This document shows positions 31,967 to 40,978 of a stretch of 55,022 bases of DNA, piece after piece (the first letter of the stretch is position 1; every line of letters starts with the position of its first letter). The stretch is from Oscillospiraceae bacterium. Its GTDB lineage: Bacteria > Bacillota > Clostridia > Oscillospirales > Oscillospiraceae. The notes beneath the pieces are model-generated. The model was not told the origin of the DNA. It saw only the letters and a list, made by a program, of their open reading frames with translations, and did no database searches. The position numbers were made by a program, and so were the translations under genes. Location of the stretch: assembly GCA_022801715.1 (NCBI GenBank), contig JAAWSV010000016.1, positions 1 through 55,022 on the forward strand, read 5' to 3'.

Positions 31967-32821
31967 TTATTGGGTCCGCAGCGTCAGCACCGCCACCTCC
32001 GGCCGGTTGAACAACCGGAAGGACTTACTGGTATTCCCCAGCCCCCGGGAGACAAACAGCGTGGCGCCGTTGGCCTCGTAAAACCCGGCGGTGTAGGAGG
32101 GGAAGAGGCTGCGGTCGGTGCTCACCAGACCGTCGGTAAAGGGGAGGCGGATGAGGCCGCCGTGGCCGTGGCCGGAGAGAACCAGGTCCGCCCCGAGGAG
32201 GCTGTACTCCCCCGCGAAGTGGGTATTCCGGTGGGCCAGCAGAATCCAGAAGGGGTCCCCGGCAGTGTCCCGGATCTCCTCCGCCAGCTCCTCCGGGGTC
32301 TTTTGTCCTGCGTAGCCGTTGGGGTCGTCGATACCCGCCAGGACAATCCGGTCCTCCCCCAGGGCCAAGGCCAGCGCCTCATTGGAGAGCACCGTGACCC
32401 CGGCCTCGGTGAGCTGGGCCTTCAGGGCCTTCACCTCGTGGCGGGCCCACTCGTGGTTCCCGGTGACAAAGTAGGTGGGGGCGATGGCGCTGAGCCCCCG
32501 GGCCAGGGTGTCCACGTAGCCCTCTGGCACCTCCTTGGACTGATCCAGCAGGTCCCCGGTGAGGACGATGATGTGGGGCTCCGCCTCCGCCACCGCCAAG
32601 AGCAGGTCCCGGTTTCCCTCCCCGAAGGTGGCGGTGTGCAGGTCGGAGAGGTGGACAATGGTAAAGCCGTCAAACCCCTCCGGCAGACCGGGGAGGGGAC
32701 AGGTAAAGCGTTCAATCTGAAGGCTGTGGTTGCTCCAGCGGAAAAAGCCGGCAGCAAAGAGCAGGAGGCCCAGCGCCATCCAGCGCAGCGCGCTGTGCCG
32801 CCTCCGACGGGGATTGGACAT
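31967..32821 (-). CDS. Membrane-anchored metallophosphoesterase (YkuE/YaeI-like)
   Basis: The 284-residue protein has one N-terminal membrane helix (LRWMALGLLLFAAGFF, about residues 12-27) and a calcineurin-like domain. The metal motifs are HLSDLHTATFG, LTGDLLDQ, VTGNHEW and LSGHGHGG, all intact. The layout is that of YaeI/YkuE-type phosphodiesterases, which cleave UDP-sugar or lipid phosphoesters at the cell surface. The ATG at 32821 has AGGTG 7 nt upstream; a TTG at 32842 is possible. It lies 20 nt upstream of mnmG and probably shares its transcript. Confidence 0.87.
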   Translation of the reverse strand: MSNPRRRRHSALRWMALGLLLFAAGFFRWSNHSLQIERFTCPLPGLPEGFDGFTIVHLSDLHTATFGEGNRDLLLAVAEAEPHIIVLTGDLLDQSKEVPEGYVDTLARGLSAIAPTYFVTGNHEWARHEVKALKAQLTEAGVTVLSNEALALALGEDRIVLAGIDDPNGYAGQKTPEELAEEIRDTAGDPFWILLAHRNTHFAGEYSLLGADLVLSGHGHGGLIRLPFTDGLVSTDRSLFPSYTAGFYEANGATLFVSRGLGNTSKSFRLFNRPEVAVLTLRTQ

Positions 32822-32957
32822 AGAGAACACCTGATTTCTCAAGAGAAGTAGCTGCCGCCAGGGGGATATGAGGGGACAGACGGCATAAATGTAAAAAGAG
32901 GCCGAAGCGCGCCCGCCGACAGCAGGGACGGGAAAGCCCGCGCCAAATCCAAATCAA

Positions 32958-33100
32958 GTATAACAGCCCCGCCACGGCTCTTATACCGCAGAAACAAAGC
33001 TGAAAATCAAAGTATAATAGGCCATTTTTTCGATTGCCCCGCAAGGGGCGAGAAAAAGGGCTCAAATGAAAGTATAATAGCTGCTTGGCAGCTATTATAC
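32958..33100. repeat. Cluster of GTATAA/TTATAC palindromes
   Basis: Three related elements lie in a row. At 32958-32986 GTATAACAGCC faces GGCTCTTATAC with one mismatch. At 33012 a half element, GTATAATAGGCC, leads into another imperfect hairpin (GCCCC-GCAA-GGGGC core). At 33072-33100 GTATAATAGCTGC-TTG-GCAGCTATTATAC is a perfect 13-bp stem. Each is preceded by AAATCAAA- or AAATGAAA-like sequence, and the two complete ones are followed by CC-(G/A)-C-(A/G)-GAGAAAC-like sequence. They occupy the divergent region between the phosphoesterase gene and the small peptide gene. Confidence 0.6.
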
Positions 33101-33251
33101 CACGGAGAAACGTAAAAACCAATAACAGGGCGGAGAAATTAGGCGTTTTTTCCTATACCCCTTTGGGCATTTCCGCCTGTGGCCCCGCCGGGGATTGGAC
33201 GCCAAGTCGGACTCCGGCGGATTCTGTCAGCGGAGTTAACAAAAATTTCAC

Positions 33252-33279
33252 TTGCATTTTGTGCAATATGTGGTATACT
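33252..33279 (+). promoter_or_regulatory. Promoter of the 25-residue peptide gene
   Basis: TTGCAT, 16 nt and TATACT, with TGG before the -10 box, are followed 39 nt later by the start codon at 33318. Confidence 0.6.
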
Positions 33280-33317
33280 AAGGATGAAAACAGAAGAGAA
33301 AGGAAGTGATAGCAGAG

Positions 33318-33395
33318 ATGGTATACAACTTCACCGGCGCTGACATAGATGATCTGATCTTTGGCGAGTGCGAGCTGATCGTCAGCGAACGATGA
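33318..33395 (+). CDS. Possible 25-residue peptide gene
   Basis: The frame from ATG 33318 encodes a peptide that begins MVYNFTGADIDDLIFG, is acidic in the middle and ends ELIVSER. AAGGAAGTGATAGCAGAG stands upstream, so the ribosome site is present but rather distant. A promoter lies about 40 nt upstream and a strong terminator ends 46 nt downstream, so the whole transcript would be only about 155 nt. This makes either a small peptide gene or a small RNA likely. There is no signal peptide or Cys. I do not recognise the peptide. Confidence 0.5.
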   Translation: MVYNFTGADIDDLIFGECELIVSER

Positions 33396-33412
33396 GCAAT
33401 GAAGGGATGGGT

Positions 33413-33441
33413 ACCACGCTGGAAGGCGTGGTTGTTTTTTT
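33413..33441 (+). terminator. Intrinsic terminator of the small transcript
   Basis: ACCACGC-TGGAAG-GCGTGGT is followed by TGTTTTTTT. Confidence 0.9.
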
Positions 33442-33654
33442 CGGCGGGAGGGCGCGGGGCGTCATCCCGCCGGTCTTTTTGCCGTCTCCCGCCCCGCGTG
33501 ACACGTGAAAATTTCCGCAGATTTTGCCAGAGAGAAACGCCGTTCTTTGCCGCATACTATCTCTGCGGCAAGCGCCGCGCGGAGAAATGCGGAGGCCGGC
33601 GCCGCCGGCTGATCCGCGCTTTTGTCTCCGGAAAACGGGAAAGGAGAAACGGGA

Positions 33655-33963
33655 ATGAAGAGACTTGGCCTGCTCACGCTGTCGCTTGTGATGGTGCTCT
33701 CCTTGGCCGCCTGCGGCGGGAACCGCGGCGCCGGCAACGGCACAAACGGCAGTACAACCAACGGTACCACCAACGGAACCACCAACGGCACTACTAACGG
33801 CGCCACCAATGGTACCACCAACGGCACCGCCAACAACGGCGGTGTCACCGGAAACGGTCCCCGTGATGACACACCCCACGACATCATCGGCAGCGACTTG
33901 GACGATATGGTAAAAAACGGGACCGCAGACGACAGGGACGGCAACCTGAACCGGGAGCCCTGA
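33655..33963 (+). CDS. Small lipoprotein with Asn-Gly-Thr repeats
   Basis: The 102-residue product has a signal peptide with lipobox LAAC (Cys about residue 20). A low-complexity stretch of about 45 residues follows, built from NGT, NGTT and NGTTN units, and then a charged tail (HDIIGSDLDDMVKNG). The DNA of the repeat is a degenerate 12-nt tandem array (ACC AAC GG- AC-), prone to slippage. AAGGAG is 9 nt before the ATG. It is probably a membrane-tethered surface protein with a flexible linker. The tail is short and unfamiliar. Each NGT is formally an N-X-T sequon, although general N-glycosylation is not known in this group. Confidence 0.8.
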   Translation: MKRLGLLTLSLVMVLSLAACGGNRGAGNGTNGSTTNGTTNGTTNGTTNGATNGTTNGTANNGGVTGNGPRDDTPHDIIGSDLDDMVKNGTADDRDGNLNREP

Positions 33964-33970
33964 CGAGAGA

Positions 33971-34002
33971 GGAGCACACAGGTTTCTGTGTGCTCCTTTT
34001 TT
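33971..34002 (+). terminator. Intrinsic terminator of the lipoprotein gene
   Basis: GGAGCACACAG-GTTT-CTGTGTGCTCC is followed by six Ts. Confidence 0.92.
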
Positions 34003-34100
34003 GTCATTGGCCAGTGATACGTCTCCCGATCAAACCGCCTCCGCCTTTCGCGGGAGTGTATTCTCTTCCGCAGTCTCATCTCTACCAAAATCCCGCTTTT

Positions 34101-37100
34101 TTACATTCCATGATCTGTCCACATCTCGCATTGGCTAATCACTGTGTTAATGGCGTCCTCCACGCCCTCGGGGGGATAGTCGTACTTCTTCAGCAGCCGC
34201 TTGACCATCCTTCGCATCCCCGCCCGGGCGGTCTCCTTCCGCTGCCAGTCAATGGTGCGGTTTTTCCGGAGCATCTCCGTCAGCTCCCGGGTCATGGCCA
34301 CCAGCTGGTCATTCTCATAAAAGTCCCGGATGGCCTCCGGCTTGGTCAGCGCGTCATAGAAGGCCATCTCCTCCTGAGACAGCCCCAGCTCCTCCCCCTG
34401 CCGATGCAGCGCCGCAATCTGGGCCGCGGCGTCCAGCAGCTCCCTGATGACCTCCTCATTGGTAATCAGGCCGTTATAATACGAATTCATCAGCCGGGCG
34501 ATCTTCTCGGAAAATTTTTGGGACTGCACCACATTCGTCCGCTTGAAGATGGAGACCTGCTCCGCCATCAATTTACGGAGAATCTCCACCGCGATATTTT
34601 TCTCCTTCATCTTCGCAATCTCTTCCAGCACATCCGGGTCAAAGAGATTGAACCGCTCCCCCACGGTCCTGCTGTCAAACAGGTTGATGACGCCCTCGCT
34701 CTGGATGCTGGCCTTCAGCAGCTCATTGATCTGGGCGTTGATCTCCTGCAAGGACAGCACTCTGCCCCCCGGCCCGCCGGTAGTCAGCTTGACCACTGCG
34801 GAGCGGACCGCCTCAAAGTAGGCGGCGTCGTGGCGCTCCTGCGCGGTGGTCAGGCTGGCGCAGAGGGAGTGGGCCTGCCGGAGCAGCAGTGCCTCCCTGG
34901 CGAACAGCTCCCTGCGGTCAGGGACCGCGGCGTCCAGAACAAAGTTGACGCCGCCGGAGATTGCCTGCGCCATCTCCAGTGGACCGCCAACCGTAAATCC
35001 GCTGGAGTCGAAGCCGTGCATCAGATCCTTACAGACCTGGAGCTTTTCCAGAAATTTAGGGTAGGCGGTCTGAGCGATGTTCATATCGCCGTAGTTGCCC
35101 TGGTCCCGCTCGGTGTACTCGTGCATGGCGGCCTTCAGGGCAGAGGCGATGCCCACATAGTCTACAATCAGGCCGCCCTCCTTATCCTGAAACACCCGGT
35201 TGACCCGGGCGATGGCCTGCATCAGGTTGTAGCCGTGCATGGGCTTGTAGATGTACATGGTGGCCAGGGACGGCACGTCGAAGCCCGTCAGCCACATATC
35301 CACCACAATGGCGATTTTCATAGGGTCGCCGTTGTCCTTGAACCTCCGGGCCAGCTCCTCCTTGTGGCTCTTGGTGCCGATGATGGCTTTCCAGTCCTCC
35401 GGGTCGCTGTTGCCGCTGGTCATGACAACCCCGATCTTCTCCGTCCATCCGGGCCGCAGCTCCAGCAGCTTCCGGTAGATTTTCATGGCGATGGGCCGGG
35501 AGTAGGCCACGATCATGGCCTTTCCCGTGAGCAGGTTGGCCCGGTAGTTCTCATAGTGGCTGACAATATCCTCGCACAGGGACTGAATGGTGGAGTCCGC
35601 CCCCAGGACGCTCTCCATCTGGCCCAGCATTTTTTTGCTCTTTTCGATGGTCTCAGCATTGACCTGCCGCTCCAGAATATCATAGGTGGCGTCAATCAGA
35701 TTCAGGGTATTCTCATCCAGCTTCAGGTGGATGACCCGGCTCTCATAAAACACCGGCCTGGTGGCCCCGTCCTCCACCGCCTGGGTCATGTCATAGACAT
35801 CAATATAGTCCCCGAACACCTCCCGGGTGTTCCGGTCCTTGATGGAGACCGGCGTGCCGGTGAAACCAACAAAAGTGGCATTGGGCAGAGCCTCCCGGAT
35901 GACGAGGGCGCTGCCTACCACCACCCGTGCCTCCCGCTCTCCGTCGGCGTTTTCGGAGTACATCACCTTCTCCTTCAGGCCGTACTGCCCCCGGTGGGCC
36001 TCGTCCGCCATGACCACAATGTTCCGCCGGGTAGACAGGGCGGCCTCCCCCCGCTCAAACTTGAACATGGTGGTGAAGATGATCCCGTTAGCCGCCCGGC
36101 CCTCCAGCAGGGATTTTAAGTGCTCCTTGCTCTCCGCCTGCACCGGGGTCTGGCGGAGAAACTCCGCGCACCCGGCAAACTGGGTGTACAGCTGGTCATC
36201 CAGGTCGATGCGGTCGGTCATAACCACGATGGTGGGGCTGTCCAGCGCCTCCTGCAAAAGATGGGCGTAGAACACCATGGACAGTGACTTGCCGCTGCCC
36301 TGGGTGTGCCAGAAGACGCCGCCCCGGCCGTCGGTGGCGGTGGCTGTCACCGCCTTCTCCACCGCCTTGCGGACGGCGAAGTACTGGTGATACCCGGCCA
36401 GAATCTTGACGGGCCTATGGGCGTCGCCGGAAAACAGGATGAAATTCTTCAAAATATCCAGCAGCCGCTCCCGCTGGAACATACCTTGGTAGAAGGTATC
36501 GAACTGGGCAAAGGCGGTATTTTCATAGCGTCCGTCCCTGGTCTTCCACTCCATGAAGCGGTCCAGGCCGGAGGTGATGGTCCCCGCCCGGTTGGCGGTC
36601 AGGTCGCTGATAACGCAGATGGCGTTGTAGAGGAACAGGGATGGGATGTCCTGCATGTAGTTGCGCAGCTGACGGTAGGCGTTCTCGATTCCGGCGTTTT
36701 CCTGGGAGGGACTTTTCAGCTCCATCACCACCAAGGGCAGGCCGTTGAGGAAGAGAATCACGTCCGGACGGCGGGTGTTGCCGTTTTCCACGTATGTATA
36801 TTGGTTCACCACATAGAAGGCGTTGTTGTCCGGGCACCGGTAATCCAGCAGGCGCACCAGGGCGGAGCGCTCCTCCCCCTTGGCGAAATACTTCACCTCC
36901 ACACCGTTTTGGAGGTAGCCTGTAAAGGTCCGGTTCTTCTCCACCAGACTGCCCCCGTCGAAGTTTTTCAGTTTTGATATGGCCTCATGGATGGCCTCCG
37001 GAGGCAGGCCACGGTTCAGGCGCACCAGGCTGTCCAGAAGCACCGAGTCCAGCAGGGGAGAGGTACAGTCCGCCCGGTTCAGGTCGGGTGCGTAGACGTG

Positions 37101-37166
37101 GGTGTAGCCCATTCGGGTGAAGAGCTCGATGACGGCGGATTCATAGGTGGATTCTGTGAAAGGCAT
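34101..37166 (-). CDS. hsdR: Type I restriction endonuclease, subunit R
   Basis: HsdR translocates DNA with ATP and cleaves it at a distance from the recognition site. This 1021-residue protein has an N-terminal PD-(D/E)xK nuclease region (RPDVILFLNG then VVMELKSPSQ, about residues 130-160). It then has an SF2 motor with Walker A TQGSGKSLSMV (about 295) and the DEAH-like box VVMADEAHRGQ, followed by helicase motifs such as MWLTGFDVPSLATMY and QAIARVNRVF, and a helical C-terminal domain. It appears complete. AGAGGTG precedes the ATG. It closes the hsdM-hsdS-small ORFs-hsdR operon and has chromosome-like GC content, unlike the small ORFs next to it. Confidence 0.96.
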   Translation of the reverse strand: MPFTESTYESAVIELFTRMGYTHVYAPDLNRADCTSPLLDSVLLDSLVRLNRGLPPEAIHEAISKLKNFDGGSLVEKNRTFTGYLQNGVEVKYFAKGEERSALVRLLDYRCPDNNAFYVVNQYTYVENGNTRRPDVILFLNGLPLVVMELKSPSQENAGIENAYRQLRNYMQDIPSLFLYNAICVISDLTANRAGTITSGLDRFMEWKTRDGRYENTAFAQFDTFYQGMFQRERLLDILKNFILFSGDAHRPVKILAGYHQYFAVRKAVEKAVTATATDGRGGVFWHTQGSGKSLSMVFYAHLLQEALDSPTIVVMTDRIDLDDQLYTQFAGCAEFLRQTPVQAESKEHLKSLLEGRAANGIIFTTMFKFERGEAALSTRRNIVVMADEAHRGQYGLKEKVMYSENADGEREARVVVGSALVIREALPNATFVGFTGTPVSIKDRNTREVFGDYIDVYDMTQAVEDGATRPVFYESRVIHLKLDENTLNLIDATYDILERQVNAETIEKSKKMLGQMESVLGADSTIQSLCEDIVSHYENYRANLLTGKAMIVAYSRPIAMKIYRKLLELRPGWTEKIGVVMTSGNSDPEDWKAIIGTKSHKEELARRFKDNGDPMKIAIVVDMWLTGFDVPSLATMYIYKPMHGYNLMQAIARVNRVFQDKEGGLIVDYVGIASALKAAMHEYTERDQGNYGDMNIAQTAYPKFLEKLQVCKDLMHGFDSSGFTVGGPLEMAQAISGGVNFVLDAAVPDRRELFAREALLLRQAHSLCASLTTAQERHDAAYFEAVRSAVVKLTTGGPGGRVLSLQEINAQINELLKASIQSEGVINLFDSRTVGERFNLFDPDVLEEIAKMKEKNIAVEILRKLMAEQVSIFKRTNVVQSQKFSEKIARLMNSYYNGLITNEEVIRELLDAAAQIAALHRQGEELGLSQEEMAFYDALTKPEAIRDFYENDQLVAMTRELTEMLRKNRTIDWQRKETARAGMRRMVKRLLKKYDYPPEGVEDAINTVISQCEMWTDHGM

Positions 37167-37177
37167 AGTAACACCTC

Positions 37178-37489
37178 TTATAAATAAAGAATCGTCCGAG
37201 CAAAATCTAATATTATATGACAGATAGCGTTTACTTGCGAAGCATATTCATTGCTTGAGTTTGGTTGCATAATAATATTGTTAATATTGGAAAGGCATAT
37301 TCTCACATCTATATATGAAGAAATAATTTGCATGGTCGAAAATATATAATTTACCCAAATATCAAATCTTTCTTTGGTAACAACATAGGTTTGGGGGTAA
37401 GACGTAAACTGTACAACAGATTTTGTAGGGGCTTCGTCTACAAGTTTTGTAAGGGCGTCTACAATCATTATTTTAGTTTGATGATCCAT
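37178..37489 (-). CDS. Small AT-rich ORF in the type I R-M operon, unknown function
   Basis: The 103-residue protein has no Cys pair and no clear membrane segment. It looks mostly helical (MIVDALTKLVDEAPTKSVVQ at the start, NAICHIILDFARTILYL at the end). The ATG is at 37489; a GTG at 37495 overlaps the stop of the preceding gene as GTGA. Codon use is strikingly AT-rich compared with hsdR and hsdM. It is coupled to the membrane protein gene just upstream and stops 11 nt before hsdR. I do not recognise it. Confidence 0.7.
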   Translation of the reverse strand: MDHQTKIMIVDALTKLVDEAPTKSVVQFTSYPQTYVVTKERFDIWVNYIFSTMQIISSYIDVRICLSNINNIIMQPNSSNEYASQVNAICHIILDFARTILYL

Positions 37490-37491
37490 TC

Positions 37492-37971
37492 TCACCGTTC
37501 CCTTTCCTCTTTTTGATGAGCATCAATATCTGGATTGCTATTTTTGATTTGTTCAAGCATAGTGTCTACTTTATATTTTAAGTTAGCATCACTTAAATCT
37601 TGCTGTACTTCTTCTTTTTTATGCTCGGCTATCTTTATTCCTTTTCCCTCTACTTCATAAATAATAAGGAAAATTAAAATTATCCAAACAAGAAGCAGAA
37701 TATTGTTTCCGTCAAATTGTGAAAAGAACTGCATAGAAATACATTTTTCCCAATTAAGCAAGATATAGCACGTCAAACAAAGGAGAACGATAAAATGAAA
37801 TATACCATAACGCATAGAACTCAATTTCTTTAATCTGTGCCATTTTTCCTGTTTTTTGATGCCTGTTGAAGAGTGTACAAATCCTACAATGCTTAAAAGC
37901 AAGCTAATGAGTGATACAACAATAGCTATAACATTGCTATTGTCCCATAACCATTGAAACAATATATTCAT
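37492..37971 (-). CDS. Small membrane protein in the type I R-M operon, unknown function
   Basis: The 159-residue protein has three hydrophobic segments (about residues 13-33, 56-73 and 90-107, the last being ILLLVWIILIFLIIYEV) and a basic/acidic helical C-terminal tail of about 50 residues. GGAGA stands before the ATG. It follows hsdS by 32 nt and overlaps the next small gene by 3-4 nt. Its AT-rich composition matches hsdS and the next small ORF, so the three look like one transferred module between hsdM and hsdR. A membrane protein plus a small soluble partner suggests an accessory or abortive-infection role; this is inference. Confidence 0.75.
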   Translation of the reverse strand: MNILFQWLWDNSNVIAIVVSLISLLLSIVGFVHSSTGIKKQEKWHRLKKLSSMRYGIFHFIVLLCLTCYILLNWEKCISMQFFSQFDGNNILLLVWIILIFLIIYEVEGKGIKIAEHKKEEVQQDLSDANLKYKVDTMLEQIKNSNPDIDAHQKEERER

Positions 37972-38003
37972 CTTGCAGTCTCCGTAATAATTGTTAGTAT
38001 GTT

Positions 38004-39203
38004 CTACTTTTGTAAAACCTCAATCTCCCCTGCCATGAGTTTCGGCAAAAGTGTATCTCTAAGTCTCTTTAGTCTATCATTTTCAATTGCATTAACTCTA
38101 ATTTGCTGATACATTGGCCGAACAATCGCCGTGAATGCAGAAATTTCTTCTGCTGGAGGCAATCCGAATTCAAATTGAAGCGTATCGGATGGCGTTGTTC
38201 GTTGGCGGCTTCCTGTTGAACCTGTTACATGACTACACATAAAATCTGAAAAGCCCTCACTGTCTATCAGCGAGTAAAGGAAATCGGTGTATTGCTGTTC
38301 CTGTGCTTTGTAGACAATGAACTCAGTGGAACAAACCGCTTTGTCAGATATACAATATGGCCTCCACACACGTTTTGTTGTGGGATTAAGTTTTGAGATC
38401 ATGAAACAGTCTGCATCAACGATGAATTTGTTGCTTTTAATACTGGTAGATAATTCAAACGCCGGAAATCGCATTTCATCAAATGCAGGAATACTGTAGT
38501 GCTCAAGAAGTGTTTCTGCTTCTTTGGCGGGATTGAATATTTCCTTGCTAATAGTTGCGACATCCCCTAAACGAGTAATTTCCCATTCACTTGGCAGATT
38601 GTCCTTCGTAAAATCGAAAAAATGCTCTCGAAAAACCACCTGCGCCTGCCGCTCCAAATTTTCAGTTATCTTCTGGTTCAGTTCGATTTTATCATCAAAT
38701 CTATTAAGAATTTCTGCTATATGTTTTTGCTCCTCCAAAGTAGGGCAAGGTACATTTAGTCTTATCAAGTCGCTGCCTCTAATTCCTGCTGCTGCAACCT
38801 GTTCTACAATCGTTTTAATATGTTCTCTCCCGTAATAAGAATTAAAATAATGATATATAAAATATGGATTTGCTTTTGAAGTATCTACTCTCGCTCTTAT
38901 CAAATGTGACTCAAATACAGTTGGTTCATCAACTACTGTTACAACGCTGCATTTTCCTGCACCTTCCAGCGCCAATGATTGCCGCGCAAAAAGCAAATCC
39001 CCCTCCTCTATGCTACAATTTTTCAGTTCTTTGTCGGTAACAGGAACCATATCCATATTGATAGAACCGATTCGCGAATTAGCAAATATTTCTCCCATAG
39101 CAATCATTTTTACACCCTGACCTCTAATTGCTTTTGGCTTTGTCAATCCATTACGAATAGGCTCTTTCAATAAATTTCCAAAAGGAATTGTGCTATACCT
39201 CAT
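38004..39203 (-). CDS. hsdS: Type I restriction-modification specificity subunit S
   Basis: HsdS sets the recognition sequence of the complex. The 399-residue protein has the two-half layout. Target-recognition domain 1 (residues 1-165) ends in a conserved helix region ([20 protein letters not shown]). Target-recognition domain 2 (about 205-360) ends in a second helix ([20 protein letters not shown]). The start at 39203 overlaps the hsdM stop by 11 nt; a longer frame to 39260 is inside hsdM. Its DNA is much more AT-rich than hsdM and hsdR, consistent with exchange of specificity genes. Confidence 0.94.
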   Translation of the reverse strand: MRYSTIPFGNLLKEPIRNGLTKPKAIRGQGVKMIAMGEIFANSRIGSINMDMVPVTDKELKNCSIEEGDLLFARQSLALEGAGKCSVVTVVDEPTVFESHLIRARVDTSKANPYFIYHYFNSYYGREHIKTIVEQVAAAGIRGSDLIRLNVPCPTLEEQKHIAEILNRFDDKIELNQKITENLERQAQVVFREHFFDFTKDNLPSEWEITRLGDVATISKEIFNPAKEAETLLEHYSIPAFDEMRFPAFELSTSIKSNKFIVDADCFMISKLNPTTKRVWRPYCISDKAVCSTEFIVYKAQEQQYTDFLYSLIDSEGFSDFMCSHVTGSTGSRQRTTPSDTLQFEFGLPPAEEISAFTAIVRPMYQQIRVNAIENDRLKRLRDTLLPKLMAGEIEVLQK

Positions 39204-40698
39204 ACCCAATCTCCCCCAGCCGCTCCCGAATCTCCCGCTCCAGCTCATGCGACTTCTCAAACAGCCCCGCCAGCTCCGCCGTCAGCCGCCCCATTTTCTC
39301 CTCAAAGGGCTCGCCGTCGTCCTCCTGCTCCTCGATGCCCACATACCGCCCCGGGGTGAGGATGTAGTCCTGCCGGGCGATCTCCTCCGTATCCGCCACG
39401 GCGCAGAACCCCTTCACATCCTCCAGCGTCCCCTCCGCAAAGGCGTTGTAGGTGTCCGCAATCCTCTGAATATCCTCCTCCGTCAGCTCCCGCAGCTTGC
39501 GGGTGACCATGGTGCCCATCTTCCGGGCGTCAATAAACAGGGTCTTCCCCTTCTGCTTCTTGCCCTTGTTGAGAAACCACAGCGAGACCGGAATCTGTGT
39601 GGTATAAAACAGCTGCGTGGGCATAGCCACAATGCAGTCCACCAAGTCGGCCTCCACAATATTTTTCCGAATCTCCCCCTCGCCGCCGGACTGGGAGGAC
39701 AGGGAGCCATTGGCCAGCACCATGCCGATCCGCCCGCCGGGGGCTAGGTGGTAGATCATATGCTGGAGCCAGGCGAAGTTGGCGTTGCCCGCCGGAGGCA
39801 GCCCGTACTGCCACCGGGGGTCCTCCCCCAGCTTGTCCGCCCCCCAGTCGGAGAGGTTAAAGGGGGGATTGGCCATCACGAAGTCGGCCCGCAGGGTGGG
39901 GTGGCAGTCATTAAAAAAGGTGTCGGCATTGAAGCGGCCCAGATCGGCGTCAATCCCCCGGATCGCCAGGTTCATCTGGGCCATCTTCCAGGTGGTGGGG
40001 TTGGAGTCCTGGCCGTAGACAGAGATATCGTTGATGCTTCCGGCGTGGCTCTCCACAAATTTGGCCGACTGGACAAACATGCCGCCGCTGCCGCAGCAGG
40101 GGTCGTAGACCCGCCCCTGGTAGGGCTGGAGCACCGCCACCAGCGTGCGCACCACACAGGAGGGGGTGTAGAACTCCCCGCCCCGCTTGCCCTCCTGCTC
40201 CGCAAACTTGTTGAGGCAGTACTCATAGGTCCGGCCCAAAATATCCTTCTCGTCGCCGTGCTCGATCATCTGGATGTTGGTGAACAGGTCCACCACATCC
40301 CCCAGCCGCCGCTTGTCCAGCTCAGGCCGGGCAAAGTTTTTGGGGAGGATGTCCTTCAGCCGCGGGTTTTCCTTCTCGATGCTCCGCATGGCGTCGTCGA
40401 TGGCAATCCCGATGGACTGGGTGTGGGCCGCCTTGCGGATCACATCCCACCGGGCGTTGGCCGGGACAAAGAAGATGCCCTCAGAGGTGTACTCGTCCAC
40501 GTCCTCCTCGAAGCCCTCCCCCTCCTCCAAGAGGGCCCGGTGCTTCTCCTCAAAACGGTCCGAGATGTATTTCAGGAAAATCAGACCCAGCACCACGGTC
40601 TTGTACTCCGAGGCGTCCATATTCCCCCGCAGAACACAGGCGGCGTCCCAAATTTGCTTCTCAAACCCGATCTGCGCGGTGGAAGTTTCTTTCGCCAT
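39193..40698 (-). CDS. hsdM: Type I restriction-modification DNA methyltransferase subunit M
   Basis: HsdM is the adenine-N6 methyltransferase of the complex. The 501-residue protein has an N-terminal helical domain ([18 protein letters not shown]), the SAM-binding motif [16 protein letters not shown] (about residue 200) and catalytic motif [13 protein letters not shown] (about 285). The ATG at 40698 follows GGAGGG; an upstream ATG at 40713 is less well placed. It is the first gene of the operon. Confidence 0.96.
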   Translation of the reverse strand: MAKETSTAQIGFEKQIWDAACVLRGNMDASEYKTVVLGLIFLKYISDRFEEKHRALLEEGEGFEEDVDEYTSEGIFFVPANARWDVIRKAAHTQSIGIAIDDAMRSIEKENPRLKDILPKNFARPELDKRRLGDVVDLFTNIQMIEHGDEKDILGRTYEYCLNKFAEQEGKRGGEFYTPSCVVRTLVAVLQPYQGRVYDPCCGSGGMFVQSAKFVESHAGSINDISVYGQDSNPTTWKMAQMNLAIRGIDADLGRFNADTFFNDCHPTLRADFVMANPPFNLSDWGADKLGEDPRWQYGLPPAGNANFAWLQHMIYHLAPGGRIGMVLANGSLSSQSGGEGEIRKNIVEADLVDCIVAMPTQLFYTTQIPVSLWFLNKGKKQKGKTLFIDARKMGTMVTRKLRELTEEDIQRIADTYNAFAEGTLEDVKGFCAVADTEEIARQDYILTPGRYVGIEEQEDDGEPFEEKMGRLTAELAGLFEKSHELEREIRERLGEIGYEV

Positions 40699-40934
40699 AT
40701 CAATACCCTCCAATGTCTGTACAATTTCTTATGCTATATTGTACTGGATAATCGACAAAAAATCAATCCTCAGCCATTTCCTGCCTCCAAAAAAGACAGA
40801 TAAAAAGCACGAGTGCTCCAACTACAGCACAGCTGCAAAAATGGGACAGATAGAATAATAACGACGGCAGGCAACACACCTGCCGTCACTACTACACGTC
40901 CTTCAACCGCGGCTCCACACAAAGGCCCATCACA

Positions 40935-40972
40935 AAAAGCAGAAAACCCGTCATCCCTTACGGGACAACGGG
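40935..40972 (-). terminator. Terminator-like hairpin next to the tRNA-Thr remnant
   Basis: CCCGTTGTCCC-GTAA-GGGATGACGGG is followed on the minus strand by TTTTCTGCTTTTT, directly behind the 3' end of the tRNA fragment. It is probably the original terminator of that tRNA gene. The rest of 40699-40934 has no gene that I can support. Confidence 0.7.
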
Positions 40973-40978
40973 CCTTTC

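Noticed and set aside
33280-33441. Riboswitch or attenuator in the short transcript
   Set aside because: There is no recognisable riboswitch core, and no gene directly downstream is controlled by the terminator in an obvious way. A small peptide or RNA unit is the simpler reading.
33740-33850. Tandem repeat considered as a CRISPR-like array
   Set aside because: The units are 12 nt, contiguous and in coding frame (Asn-Gly-Thr); there are no unique spacers. The LRR gene repeats are rejected for the same reason, and no CRISPR array is present.
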